Assembly (NCBI GenBank): GCA_019694955.1
Contig: JAIBAX010000015.1
Span: 1 to 64,000, forward strand
Direction: 5' to 3'
DNA from: Chitinophagales bacterium
Lineage (GTDB): Bacteria > Bacteroidota > Bacteroidia > Chitinophagales > JADIYW01
Length of the DNA stretch: 64,000 nucleotides
Shown here: piece by piece, positions 42,394 to 50,891 of the stretch
Layout of the letters: the number at the start of each line of letters is the position of its first letter
How positions within the stretch are numbered: the stretch's first letter is position 1
Notes under the pieces: model-generated
Databases searched by the model: none
The model's input: only the letters and a program-made list of their open reading frames with translations
What the model was told of the DNA's origin: nothing
Translations under genes and position numbers: made by a program

Positions 42394-44577
42394 TTAGGAG
42401 TAGAATTTTTTGTTGGATTGGGAGTATTCTAATAAAATAGGCGCTGGTTCAAAGCGCTCACCAAATCTTTGTTGCAAATCTTTCAATATCTCAACAGCTT
42501 TCTGTGCGCCAATGCTATCGATATACCTAAATGGGCCACCACGGAAAGGAGGAAATCCTAGACCGAAAACTGCTCCGATATCACCATCTAAAGGATTGGC
42601 AATGATGCCTTCCTGCAAACATAAAGCAGCTTCATTTACCATGGCCATAGCACATCTCATGTGAATGTCATCAGCTTTGAATTTCTTTCTTGAATTACCG
42701 CCATAGAAAGAATATATCTTAGTATCTACTTCGCCGTATACTTTTTTTCCTTTCTCATCGTATTTGTAAAATCCTTTTTTGTTTTTTCTTCCTTTGTATC
42801 CGGCTTTTGAGATGTCTAAAAGCGTCCTACTTACTTTAAATGCAGGTCTTGTTTTCAATAAATCTTGCATCAACTCACCACTCATAATATGTGCGCCTAC
42901 ATCAATGCCTACTTCGTCTGCAAGTGTAATGGGTCCTACAGGAAAGCCGAAGAGATTCATCTCCTTATCGATTTGTAGAATATCACCCCCTTCGTCTAAT
43001 AAAAGCTGTGCTTCATTCATTAATGGAGCAAGGATTCTTGTAGTATAAAATCCGGGGCCATCATCTACAACAATAACGGTTTTCCCTTGACGAACGCCTA
43101 CTTCATAGCATGTTGCAATCACCCAATCAGCAGTTTGATCCGTTTTTACAATCTCTAGTAAAGGCATTTTGGGCACTGGAGAAAAGTAGTGCATACCTAT
43201 TACCAATTCGGGATGTTTAGCCTTTGCTGCGATATGTTTAATAGGTAAAGCAGAAGTGTTTGATGCAAAAATGGTGTTAGCTTTCGTATTCGCTTCGCAA
43301 TCTGCCAGAACCCTGTGTTTTAAATTTAAATCTTCAAACACAGCCTCAATGATCATGTCTTGATTGTCAAGGTCGCTATAATTAAGTGAACCGGAAAGCA
43401 GTGCCATTTTTTCTTCCAACTCCACTTTTGTCATAGCCTTTTTCCTAACACGCTTATTATAACTGTCATAGATGCCTTTAAAGGCAGTTGATATCATATC
43501 CTGATTGATGTCTTTCAATAGGACGTGTATGTCATCACCCATAGAAACTTCTGCTATACCGGCACCCATGAACCCGGCACCTACCATGCCAATGCGTTGA
43601 ATAGGTTTGATGAGTTTTTCGTCATAAGGATTTTTCTTCTTGTCCGTCATGGCGAAGAAAATATTGATTAATTGGGGCGAAACATCTCCTAATAATAATT
43701 CTTCAAATTTAATGGCTTCGGCGTCCAGTCCCTTTTCCATGCCTTGATTCCAACCTATTTCGACACATTCCAAAATCTTATACGGAGCAGGATAACAACC
43801 GTGCGCTTGTTTATCGACCATCTTTCTTGCTTGGTCGAACACTATTTTGTTAACGAGTGGTGCTTCAAGAATCAAATTGGTGAGTTTGCCTTGCAAAGCA
43901 GGAAATCCTGCTTTCAGTGTATCTATATTAATATTGTTTCTTTCCCTTTTAATAGGCTTTTCTATTAACTCTAGTGCCAATTTTTCTGCTGCTTTTTGAA
44001 GTGCGTTCACGTGAACCACTTTGTCTGCTAATCCCATTTTGAGTGCGGGATAAGGAAAGATGTTTTTTCCGGTTAGCATCATGTCAAGTGCAGCTTGTAA
44101 CCCAACCAAACGAGGGAGGCGTTGTGTTCCACCACCGCCCGGAAGCAGACCCAATTTCACTTCGGGAAGTGCAAGTTTTGTAGACTTGTCATTGGAAACT
44201 ACTCTGGCATGACAGGCGAGCGCAATTTCAAGTCCTGCTCCCAAACAATTTCCATGAATAGCTGCAACAATAGGTTTTTTAGAACTGGCTACCTGATTGA
44301 GTATTTTATGTCCTTTTCTGGTGATTGGTTCGAAATCGCCTTTCTTTTTTACTTTTTGGAACATTTCAATATCAGCACCTGCAATGAAATCCTTTTTCTT
44401 ACTGGCTAATACAAAAGCTTTTACGCTAGAATCCTTATCCAATTCAGCAAAAATTTCTTCGAAAAGACCAATTAAATCGGGACCTACTTTATTGATTTTT
44501 TCGTTTTTCTGATCCATCCAAATGGTACAGATGCCATTGGATTTTTTTTCTATACTTATATAATCTTCTCTCTTCAT
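42394..44577 (-). CDS. fadJ: Multifunctional enoyl-CoA hydratase / 3-hydroxyacyl-CoA dehydrogenase (FadJ-like)
   Basis: A 727-residue beta-oxidation enzyme catalysing hydration of trans-2-enoyl-CoA and oxidation of 3-hydroxyacyl-CoA. The N-terminal crotonase domain (about 1-200) has FIAGADIEMF, HGNCLGAGLE with E117, and ALPEVKLGLLPGGGG with E139. The NAD-binding domain begins with RIGMVGAGFMGAGIAEV at about 328, followed by FASNTSALPI and the catalytic histidine in GMHYFSPVP. The C-terminal repeat ends the protein. ATG 44577 is preferred over TTG 44583. It follows the thiolase gene by 20 bases, forming a two-gene FadI-FadJ operon. Confidence 0.92.
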   Translation of the reverse strand: MKREDYISIEKKSNGICTIWMDQKNEKINKVGPDLIGLFEEIFAELDKDSSVKAFVLASKKKDFIAGADIEMFQKVKKKGDFEPITRKGHKILNQVASSKKPIVAAIHGNCLGAGLEIALACHARVVSNDKSTKLALPEVKLGLLPGGGGTQRLPRLVGLQAALDMMLTGKNIFPYPALKMGLADKVVHVNALQKAAEKLALELIEKPIKRERNNINIDTLKAGFPALQGKLTNLILEAPLVNKIVFDQARKMVDKQAHGCYPAPYKILECVEIGWNQGMEKGLDAEAIKFEELLLGDVSPQLINIFFAMTDKKKNPYDEKLIKPIQRIGMVGAGFMGAGIAEVSMGDDIHVLLKDINQDMISTAFKGIYDSYNKRVRKKAMTKVELEEKMALLSGSLNYSDLDNQDMIIEAVFEDLNLKHRVLADCEANTKANTIFASNTSALPIKHIAAKAKHPELVIGMHYFSPVPKMPLLEIVKTDQTADWVIATCYEVGVRQGKTVIVVDDGPGFYTTRILAPLMNEAQLLLDEGGDILQIDKEMNLFGFPVGPITLADEVGIDVGAHIMSGELMQDLLKTRPAFKVSRTLLDISKAGYKGRKNKKGFYKYDEKGKKVYGEVDTKIYSFYGGNSRKKFKADDIHMRCAMAMVNEAALCLQEGIIANPLDGDIGAVFGLGFPPFRGGPFRYIDSIGAQKAVEILKDLQQRFGERFEPAPILLEYSQSNKKFYS

Positions 44578-44597
44578 TGTCAAACTTTGGAATGATA

Positions 44598-45875
44598 TTA
44601 ATACTTTTTAATTAGCATAGCTGTACCATGCGCACCGGCAGCACATGCGGCGAGAATGGCATACTGTCCACCTTCTTTTTGAAGGCGATTTGCCGCCATT
44701 GTTAGCAAACGTCCGCCCGTAGCACCAAATGGATGACCAATTGAAAGGGAACCTCCCCATGCGTTAATTTTTTCTTTTGGGATGCTGCCCACAGCCTTGT
44801 CTAACCCCAACTTTTCTTTACACCAGTCAGCACTTTCCAAAGCTTTTAGGTTTGCTAGGACTTGACCTGCAAAGGCTTCATGGATTTCCCAAACATCGAT
44901 ATCAGCGATGGTAAGTTTATTTTTCTTAAGCAACTCTCCTATGGAATAAGCAGGTCCCAATAATAATTCATCATATAAATCGCCTCCTGTGAAAATATAA
45001 TCAATCAACTCGGCTTTGGGTTGTAAGCCCAATTCTTTTGCCTTATCTTCAGAAGTTAGTAAAACTGCCGAAGCACCATCTGTAAGGAACGAAGCATTTG
45101 CAGCAGTAATAGTGCCGACATATTTATCAAAGGCAGGTTTTAACTTGGATATTTTGTCAACGGTTGTGTCTCCCCTCACTCCATTATCTTTATTAATTGG
45201 CGCAAATTTAGGCGGCAATTGAACCGTGATGATGTCGTCATGGAGACCTTTCTCAAAAGCTTTTCCGGCGTTTTGATGAGAAGCTGCTGCTAGTTCATCT
45301 TGTTCTTCACGTGTTACACCAAATTTTTGTGCTAATATTTCACAATCCTGCCCCATGGTTCTGCCTGTAATAAACTCAGCTACTGCAGGTCGGTCAGGTA
45401 AGAAGTCGCTAGGACGCAAAGTAGTAGCGAACTTAATATAGTCCATTGTGGAACTCAGTTTTTGCGCCTGAAATAATTTCTTACGCATTTCTTTTGTATA
45501 TCCGATAGGTGTATCAGAAGTGCATTCCACTCCACCGGAAATGATAACATCCGCTCTTCCTAATTGAATGGTATCCATGGCGTTAGAAATTGCCTGATTG
45601 GCAGAAATACAGGCTTGCTTAACCGTGTTGCAAGGTGCTTTCACTGGAATTCCTGCGGTTACTGCGGCTTCACGCGCTACATTTTCTGTTTTTACATTAG
45701 AAATTACGTTGCCGTATATCACACGGTCGATTTCATTTGGATCTACTCCCGTTTTATCTAAGAGACTTTTAATCGCATATTGACCCAATTGATAGGACAT
45801 TAAATCCATATAATCAGTACCTGATTTTAGGAAAGGTGTGCGTACACCATCTATGAAAACAACTTTCTTGAGCAT
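44598..45875 (-). CDS. fadI: Acetyl-CoA acyltransferase (3-ketoacyl-CoA thiolase, FadI-like)
   Basis: A 425-residue thiolase that releases acetyl-CoA from 3-ketoacyl-CoA, the last step of beta-oxidation. The acylated cysteine is C89 in NTVKQACISANQAI. The active-site histidine lies in SIGHPFGATG, and the second cysteine in AACAAGAHGTAML near the C-terminus. Length (longer than the 390-residue acetoacetyl-CoA type) and pairing with FadJ favour FadI. It is first in the operon, with a promoter box 16 bases before the start. Confidence 0.92.
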   Translation of the reverse strand: MLKKVVFIDGVRTPFLKSGTDYMDLMSYQLGQYAIKSLLDKTGVDPNEIDRVIYGNVISNVKTENVAREAAVTAGIPVKAPCNTVKQACISANQAISNAMDTIQLGRADVIISGGVECTSDTPIGYTKEMRKKLFQAQKLSSTMDYIKFATTLRPSDFLPDRPAVAEFITGRTMGQDCEILAQKFGVTREEQDELAAASHQNAGKAFEKGLHDDIITVQLPPKFAPINKDNGVRGDTTVDKISKLKPAFDKYVGTITAANASFLTDGASAVLLTSEDKAKELGLQPKAELIDYIFTGGDLYDELLLGPAYSIGELLKKNKLTIADIDVWEIHEAFAGQVLANLKALESADWCKEKLGLDKAVGSIPKEKINAWGGSLSIGHPFGATGGRLLTMAANRLQKEGGQYAILAACAAGAHGTAMLIKKY

Positions 45876-45891
45876 AGAATAAATTTTATTT

Positions 45892-45899
45892 CAAAAATA
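45892..45899 (-). promoter_or_regulatory. -7 box (TATTTTTG on minus) of the fadI-fadJ operon
   Basis: Exact TAnnTTTG on the minus strand 16 bases before the ATG at 45875. The 160 bases beyond it, up to the first ORF6N hairpin, hold only AT-rich DNA with an ATGCATGCAT palindrome at about 45911-45920. Confidence 0.4.
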
Positions 45900-46058
45900 A
45901 ATAAAATAAATGCATGCATTGTAATTTTTATGTTATGATAAGGCTAATTTTTGAGGATAGAAAAAATAAAATCCTTCATTTCGTGGAAATCCGCTGTTTT
46001 AGGTATCTATATATAGTATGACGTTGGAAGTGCGTCAAAAGTATATAATTATTCACCA

Positions 46059-46085
46059 GAGGTGGTCGCATTTTGCGACCACCTC
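46059..46085. repeat. GGTGGTCGCA hairpin, copy 1 (upstream of ORF6N gene)
   Basis: GAGGTGGTCGCA (46059-46070) and TGCGACCACCTC (46074-46085) form a perfect 12-bp stem with a TTT loop, ending 14 bases before the ORF6N start codon. Confidence 0.95.
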
Positions 46086-46099
46086 ATAAAAACTAGCGT

Positions 46100-46630
46100 A
46101 TGAACAATAACAAAGTAATGGCACCTGATGAAGTGATTATGAACAAAATTTTGGTCATTAGAGGGAAAAAAGTTATGATTGACATGGATCTTGCCGAGTT
46201 GTATGGGGTTGAAACAAAACGACTCAATGAGCAAGTGAAAAGGAATTTGAAGCGATTTCCAGAGGATTTTATGTTTCAAGTCAATCAGGAGGAAAAAGAA
46301 CAGCTAATCATCGGATTTCCTCATTTGAGAAATTTGAAATTTTCTTCAAAACTACCGTATGTTTTTACAGAATACGGTGCAGTAATGATGGCAAGCGTAC
46401 TCAATAGTGATCGTGCTATTGAAGTGAATATCCAAATTGTGAGAATATTTACCAGATTAAGGGAAATGGTTCTTACCAACAAGGACGTTCTTCATAAACT
46501 GGAAGAATTGGAAAGGAGAGTAGAGGGTCAAGATGAGAAGATTATAACAGTGTTTAGCTATTTAACACAGTATATAGCCGAACAAGAAACACCCAGAACA
46601 CCTATTGGGTTTAGAATTGGAGAGAAGTGA
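46100..46630 (+). CDS. ORF6N-domain DNA-binding protein, bracketed by hairpins
   Basis: A 176-residue protein whose N-terminal half is an ORF6N domain, a KilA-N-related DNA-binding module best known from phages: ILVIRGKKVMIDMDLAELYG at about 16-35, TKRLNEQVKRNLKRFPEDFMFQ, and LPYVFTEYGAVMMASVL at about 83-100. A helical, coiled-coil-prone segment follows at about 125-160 (DVLHKLEELERRVEGQDEKI), with a short proline-containing tail. Proteins of this kind are scattered through Bacteroidota genomes, usually alone. Here perfect hairpins lie 14 bases before the start and four bases after the stop, with a third 40 bases further on, so gene and hairpins look like one unit. No phage genes surround it. 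Whether it binds the hairpins is untested. Confidence 0.88.
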   Translation: MNNNKVMAPDEVIMNKILVIRGKKVMIDMDLAELYGVETKRLNEQVKRNLKRFPEDFMFQVNQEEKEQLIIGFPHLRNLKFSSKLPYVFTEYGAVMMASVLNSDRAIEVNIQIVRIFTRLREMVLTNKDVLHKLEELERRVEGQDEKIITVFSYLTQYIAEQETPRTPIGFRIGEK

Positions 46631-46634
46631 AAAA

Positions 46635-46667
46635 CTAGAGGTGGTCGCATTTTGCGACCACCTCTAG
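46635..46667. repeat. GGTGGTCGCA hairpin, copy 2 (downstream of ORF6N gene)
   Basis: A perfect 15-bp stem (46635-46649 with 46653-46667) and TTT loop, identical to copy 1 in its 12-bp core and starting four bases after the ORF6N stop codon. Confidence 0.95.
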
Positions 46668-46706
46668 GCTTGGCTAAATTCTTCAATCATAGACAGAGAG
46701 ATAATA

Positions 46707-46731
46707 AGGTGGTCGCATTTTGCGACTACCT
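46707..46731. repeat. GGTGGTCGCA hairpin, copy 3
   Basis: AGGTGGTCGCA (46707-46717) and TGCGACTACCT (46721-46731) with a TTT loop; one base of the right arm has changed (C to T), leaving a G-T pair in one strand. The next 90 bases to 46822 show no other feature. Confidence 0.9.
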
Positions 46732-46822
46732 CATTGGAGAAACACGGCATAAAAAGATAAATATTTATATTTAATCATAATTTCGTTTAAAAAATCACTA
46801 TTTTGCTCGAAAATAGGTCGAT

Positions 46823-47557
46823 ATGGAAGATGGAAAGAAAATAGGTCTTATTGCGATTGGTGTTGCAATGATTATTGCTTCATTTCTACTTGGTAATGCA
46901 TATAAATACAAATATAAAAAGCAACAAACGATTGCAGTAACGGGACTTGCTGAATACGACTTTGTTAGTGATATGGTTGTTTGGGATGGTTATTATAGCA
47001 GGCAATCTTTTGAGATGAAGGACGCTTATGCGCTCATAAAAGAGGATGAGAAAAAAATTAGAACTTTCCTTGAAGCAAAAGGAGTTAAGACTGATGAGAT
47101 TTCTTTCTCTTCCGTAAATATAAATAAAGACTTTGCCAGTGTCAGGGACGATTATGGCAATTATTCACAACGCTTTAATGGCTACAGTCTTTCTCAAACA
47201 GTCAGTATTGAGTCGAAGGATATTAATAAGATTGAAGGCGTTTCTAAAGATATCGCCCAACTTATCGATCAGGGAATTGAACTAAACTCTAATTCTCCAC
47301 GTTACTATTACTCCAAATTAAAGGATTTGAAGATAAACCTACTCGCAAAGGCGGCCGATGATGCCAGAAATAGGGCTAAAACAATGGCAGAGAATTCAAA
47401 ATCTTCTTTAGGAGGTTTGGTGAAGTCAAGCATGGGCGTATTTCAAATTACCGGACAAAACTCCGATGAAGATTATAGCTATGGTGGTGTTTTTAATACC
47501 AGTAGTAAGAATAAAACAGCGTCAATAACCGTTAAATCAGAATATCAAATAAAGTAG
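46823..47557 (+). CDS. SIMPL-domain (DUF541) membrane-anchored protein
   Basis: A 244-residue protein with one N-terminal transmembrane anchor (about 6-27, GLIAIGVAMIIASFLLG) and an external SIMPL domain. Typical segments are TIAVTGLAEYDFVSDMVVW, LIKEDEKKIRTFLEAKGVK, SSVNINKDF, GYSLSQTVSIESKDINKIE and AADDARNRAKTMAENSKSSLGGL. SIMPL proteins form oligomeric assemblies in periplasmic or outer-membrane settings; their molecular role is poorly known. It is four bases upstream of the SDR gene, probably as an operon, although the functions do not obviously connect. Confidence 0.85.
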   Translation: MEDGKKIGLIAIGVAMIIASFLLGNAYKYKYKKQQTIAVTGLAEYDFVSDMVVWDGYYSRQSFEMKDAYALIKEDEKKIRTFLEAKGVKTDEISFSSVNINKDFASVRDDYGNYSQRFNGYSLSQTVSIESKDINKIEGVSKDIAQLIDQGIELNSNSPRYYYSKLKDLKINLLAKAADDARNRAKTMAENSKSSLGGLVKSSMGVFQITGQNSDEDYSYGGVFNTSSKNKTASITVKSEYQIK

Positions 47558-47561
47558 TACT

Positions 47562-48380
47562 ATGACAGCATTCAAAAACAAAACAGTCATTATAACCGGC
47601 GGAACCAGAGGAATTGGTCATGCTATTGGCTTGAGATTAGCAAAAGAAGGAGCAAATATCGTTATTATGGCGAAAACTACCGAGCCACATCCGAAGTTGG
47701 TAGGCACCATTTATACTGCTGCCGAGGACATGGAAAAAGCCGGCGGTAAAGGGTTAGCCATTAAATGTGATATCCGCAACGAAGAAGAGGTAATTGCTGC
47801 TGTTCAACAAACGGTTGACACCTTCGGAGGAATCGATATCCTTATAAATAATGCAAGTGCCATAAACTTGTCTCCAACATTGCAGCTTGAAATGAAAAGA
47901 TATGACTTAATGCACCAAATCAATGGTCGCGGTACATTTATGACCTCGCAAAAATGCCTCCCGCACCTGTTGAAGTCAGAAAATGGTCATATCCTCAATT
48001 TGTCGCCACCGTTAAATTTTGAACCTAGATGGTTCGGGCCACATGTCGCTTACTCAATGGCAAAGTATAATATGAGCCTTTGTGTGTTGGGCATGGCAGA
48101 AGAGTTTAAAGGTAAAGTAGGTGTAAATGCGCTTTGGCCTAGGACTACCATTGCAACAGCCGCCGTGCAAAACTTGTTAGGCGGGGATGAAATGGTGAGA
48201 CGCTCCAGAAAACCAGAGATAATGGCGGATGCCGCTTTTTATATTTTGCAAAGAGATAAGAAAACTTGTAATGGCAACTTCTTTATCGACGATGAAGTGC
48301 TGCAAGCAGAAGGTATAGTTGACTTGAGTGGATATGCAATAGATCCTTCACTTGAGTTAATGCCGGATTTCTTTGTGTAA
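47562..48380 (+). CDS. Short-chain dehydrogenase/reductase (HSDL2-like)
   Basis: A 272-residue cytoplasmic NAD(P)-dependent oxidoreductase. The cofactor loop TGGTRGIG is at 12-19, NNASA at 96-100, and the catalytic set is S148, Y164 and K168 in YSMAK. The segments MAKTTEPHPKLVGTIYTAAEDME and FEPRWFGPHVAYSMAKYNMS are characteristic of the HSDL2-like/SDR subgroup found with fatty-acid metabolism. The substrate is unknown; a fatty-acyl or steroid-like ketone or alcohol is the family-based guess. Confidence 0.85.
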   Translation: MTAFKNKTVIITGGTRGIGHAIGLRLAKEGANIVIMAKTTEPHPKLVGTIYTAAEDMEKAGGKGLAIKCDIRNEEEVIAAVQQTVDTFGGIDILINNASAINLSPTLQLEMKRYDLMHQINGRGTFMTSQKCLPHLLKSENGHILNLSPPLNFEPRWFGPHVAYSMAKYNMSLCVLGMAEEFKGKVGVNALWPRTTIATAAVQNLLGGDEMVRRSRKPEIMADAAFYILQRDKKTCNGNFFIDDEVLQAEGIVDLSGYAIDPSLELMPDFFV

Positions 48381-48394
48381 ATTATTCTAAGCGT

Positions 48395-49501
48395 TTAATA
48401 CCTAAAGCGCTTCCCAAATTGTAGGAAACGCATTTCAATATGGTTATAGGATAGGTTAGCCACAATAATTGTTACAGCTAATGATACCAATGGGAAGAAT
48501 AGTGTGGTGTAATTATATATTTCGGGCTCTGCTTGCTTGAATATATAATATTGCACTAGGTAAAAAATGGGAATATGGTACAAATAGGTTCCATATGAAA
48601 TAACGCCCAGTCTTTTTAACCACGACCAACGACAGATGCGATGCAACAAACTTTTTTGTCTGAACAGAACAATCATTAATAAAAACATGTAGACGATTGC
48701 TATCCAAATAAAAATCAATGCAGTAGCTTCTTTACTTTTTGCCATGATGGCAATTCCACCTATAAAGCATACCATAAAAATCCAATATAAATATGACGAT
48801 TTTTTGTCAATAAAATCTTTGAGTTTTGGCGTTTTCCAGATATATGCTGTTAAAACTCCTAATAAGAGACCAATATACCTGTCTGGTGAACAAAATTCCG
48901 GAATTTTACTAGAACTGTATCGTATGGTAACCAGCAAAATGATTAGAGCCATTAGTATGATGGGAATACGTTTCTTAGCAACAACCCATAATAATGTAGG
49001 TATAAATAAATAAAACTGTTCTTCTACGGCCAGCGACCAAGTGGGTACCAGCCAGGTCGGTTGTAAGAGATCAGGATTAAGAAAAAAATTTTGTATGAAA
49101 AAGGCAAATGGCCAAGCCGGAATGGGGCTTTGTAGTAAACTGGGAATAAGGTTATATATTGTTGTATGGCTCAAAATTAAATATATGAAGAACATCATAT
49201 AGTAAATGGGAAATATTCGGGTGAAACGCCTCATATAAAATGTGCGGAAATAGTTTTGTGAAGATTGATGGCTGATTAAAATACCGCCAATTAAAAACCC
49301 AGAAAGAACGAAGAATAAATCAACACCACTCCAAAAAAGTGCTGTACTTCCCAAGATGATTTTTGAGATTGTGCCAAAAGGATGTGGTATCGACATTGTC
49401 CAATAGTGAAAAATCAATACCATACCAATGGCAATACCACGCAATCCATCTAATTCAGGAATGATAGCAGTATCACTATATCTTAAGGGCGTTTTTGTCA
49501 T
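48395..49501 (-). CDS. Acyltransferase 3 family membrane protein (OafA/YrhL-like)
   Basis: A 368-residue inner-membrane O-acyltransferase with about ten helices. The family opening IPELDGLRGIAIGMVLIFHY is at about 15-34, VDLFFVLSGFLIGG follows at about 60-73, and RRFTRIFPIYY lies on the cytoplasmic side. It would transfer an acetyl or other acyl group to a surface sugar. The ATG at 49501 is chosen because AAGGAG lies nine bases upstream; the open frame extends to 49522 with a TTG. It lies 13 bases after the lipase gene, so they are probably co-transcribed. Confidence 0.85.
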   Translation of the reverse strand: MTKTPLRYSDTAIIPELDGLRGIAIGMVLIFHYWTMSIPHPFGTISKIILGSTALFWSGVDLFFVLSGFLIGGILISHQSSQNYFRTFYMRRFTRIFPIYYMMFFIYLILSHTTIYNLIPSLLQSPIPAWPFAFFIQNFFLNPDLLQPTWLVPTWSLAVEEQFYLFIPTLLWVVAKKRIPIILMALIILLVTIRYSSSKIPEFCSPDRYIGLLLGVLTAYIWKTPKLKDFIDKKSSYLYWIFMVCFIGGIAIMAKSKEATALIFIWIAIVYMFLLMIVLFRQKSLLHRICRWSWLKRLGVISYGTYLYHIPIFYLVQYYIFKQAEPEIYNYTTLFFPLVSLAVTIIVANLSYNHIEMRFLQFGKRFRY

Positions 49502-49514
49502 TTCATTCTCCTTG

Positions 49515-50816
49515 CTAATCAAAGACCATTACACTTACACCTTCTGTCCCCGATTTCCAGTTGGGGCATTTTAATTGCCTTCCATTGAAGGTATATGTAA
49601 CGGTTTGAGGTGTTAGAGCAGGGAAATAAATGTCTGCAAATTTTAAGAAAGCACTATTTGCAAAAAGTCCTACGGATTTTAAATCTGTTGCCTGATTATT
49701 ATTCGTATCATAAAAAAACATCGCTATGGTTGTATAAGTATCTTGTGCAAATTTAGTCGTGCTGAGCGTGTCTTCATTAACTAATAAAACATCCCTGCCA
49801 CTCACAACAGCTTGATTAGCACCAAAGAATGCATTGACAGATTGATTGTCATCTTCAGGGAGATCCGACAGAAAATTATAGGCGAGGCTGCCTTTAGGTG
49901 GAAATATCCGTAGGTAAACAGTCTTATCCGACCGCTTGAAGGGCTCTCTGTAATAGTGTACTTTCCGTTCATCGGGATTGGAGGGTGTGACTTCAAACTC
50001 GTAATAGGTATCGGGCTTCGCCGAAAAGCTACCCCAATACCCTTTATTATCTGCTACTATTGTAGCATCGGGGCTGCTATTTTTTCTGTAACCATCACTT
50101 TTTAACTCGAAAATTTTTACAGTCGCCGCTGAGCCGGGTTGATTCTCGCCAAAGGTTATTACCCTTCCTGAGAGCTTTATGTCACTTTCCGGTGTTATGG
50201 ATGTGGTGGCTGGCGGTACACCATGTATGAATTCATACATGGCTGCAAACGCTTCTACGCCGGTTGCCACCTGATAATGGTCTTTATCAATAAGTTCAAT
50301 ATTGGTGCATCCTTCCACATTGCTGCCACCTGCCACTTTATCGCCTTCCGACCAAATATTTAAGGTTGGGATGCTCCCTTCAGAGCCCGGTCCGGCTGGT
50401 TTGGTGATGCCACCACTGCCAATATGTATGTATTTGGCTACCTTGTTTGCCCTTTTTTGAGTGCTACAATATCCATAACCTAGGCCACCACCTGCAGAAT
50501 GACCTACCAAAATAACTTGCGAAGCCCCTGTTTTTTCTAATACCTCATCAATATACTTATCTAACAAAACATCACTACTGGTGCCAAATCCGATGGTATT
50601 CCAATCAAAAACATATAGAACGCGAGGGTCGTAGCCGTTCGATATAAAGCGCAAAATTTGTTGCTCATAAGTATCTCCAGAGGCAAGAACACCGTGTGCC
50701 ATCACTATTGGTAGTTTGTCCGTTGGAATAGGTGGTTCGGTACTGCCGTTGTCTGTTTCTTTTTTACAAGAAAGCATTAATATGGCAATAAACATTGCTA
50801 AAATTGTTCTTTTCAT
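49515..50816 (-). CDS. Secreted lipase-like alpha/beta hydrolase lipoprotein with C-terminal beta domains
   Basis: A 433-residue lipoprotein; the lipobox is MLSCKKE with the modified cysteine at C17. The hydrolase domain (about 35-205) has the oxyanion motif PIVMAHGVLASGDTYEQQ and the nucleophile elbow GHSAGGGLGYGY, like class 2 or group I lipases; the aspartate is probably in NIWSEGDKVAGG and the histidine in DKDHYQVATG. Residues 215-433 form beta-sandwich-like domains (KLSGRVITFGENQPGSAATVKIFEL looks like a carboxypeptidase-regulatory-like fold) of unknown role. It is first in an operon with the acyltransferase. Confidence 0.78.
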   Translation of the reverse strand: MKRTILAMFIAILMLSCKKETDNGSTEPPIPTDKLPIVMAHGVLASGDTYEQQILRFISNGYDPRVLYVFDWNTIGFGTSSDVLLDKYIDEVLEKTGASQVILVGHSAGGGLGYGYCSTQKRANKVAKYIHIGSGGITKPAGPGSEGSIPTLNIWSEGDKVAGGSNVEGCTNIELIDKDHYQVATGVEAFAAMYEFIHGVPPATTSITPESDIKLSGRVITFGENQPGSAATVKIFELKSDGYRKNSSPDATIVADNKGYWGSFSAKPDTYYEFEVTPSNPDERKVHYYREPFKRSDKTVYLRIFPPKGSLAYNFLSDLPEDDNQSVNAFFGANQAVVSGRDVLLVNEDTLSTTKFAQDTYTTIAMFFYDTNNNQATDLKSVGLFANSAFLKFADIYFPALTPQTVTYTFNGRQLKCPNWKSGTEGVSVMVFD

Positions 50817-50891
50817 AACGATTATATTCTGTTAAACAAATTACTAGTCTTTTGGTTCAGTAAGTATTTATTGCTTAATATGACTCGGAAA

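Noticed and set aside
46100-46630. ORF6N gene as evidence for a prophage
   Set aside because: No structural, packaging, integrase or lysis genes are seen on either side; neighbours are chromosomal metabolic genes.
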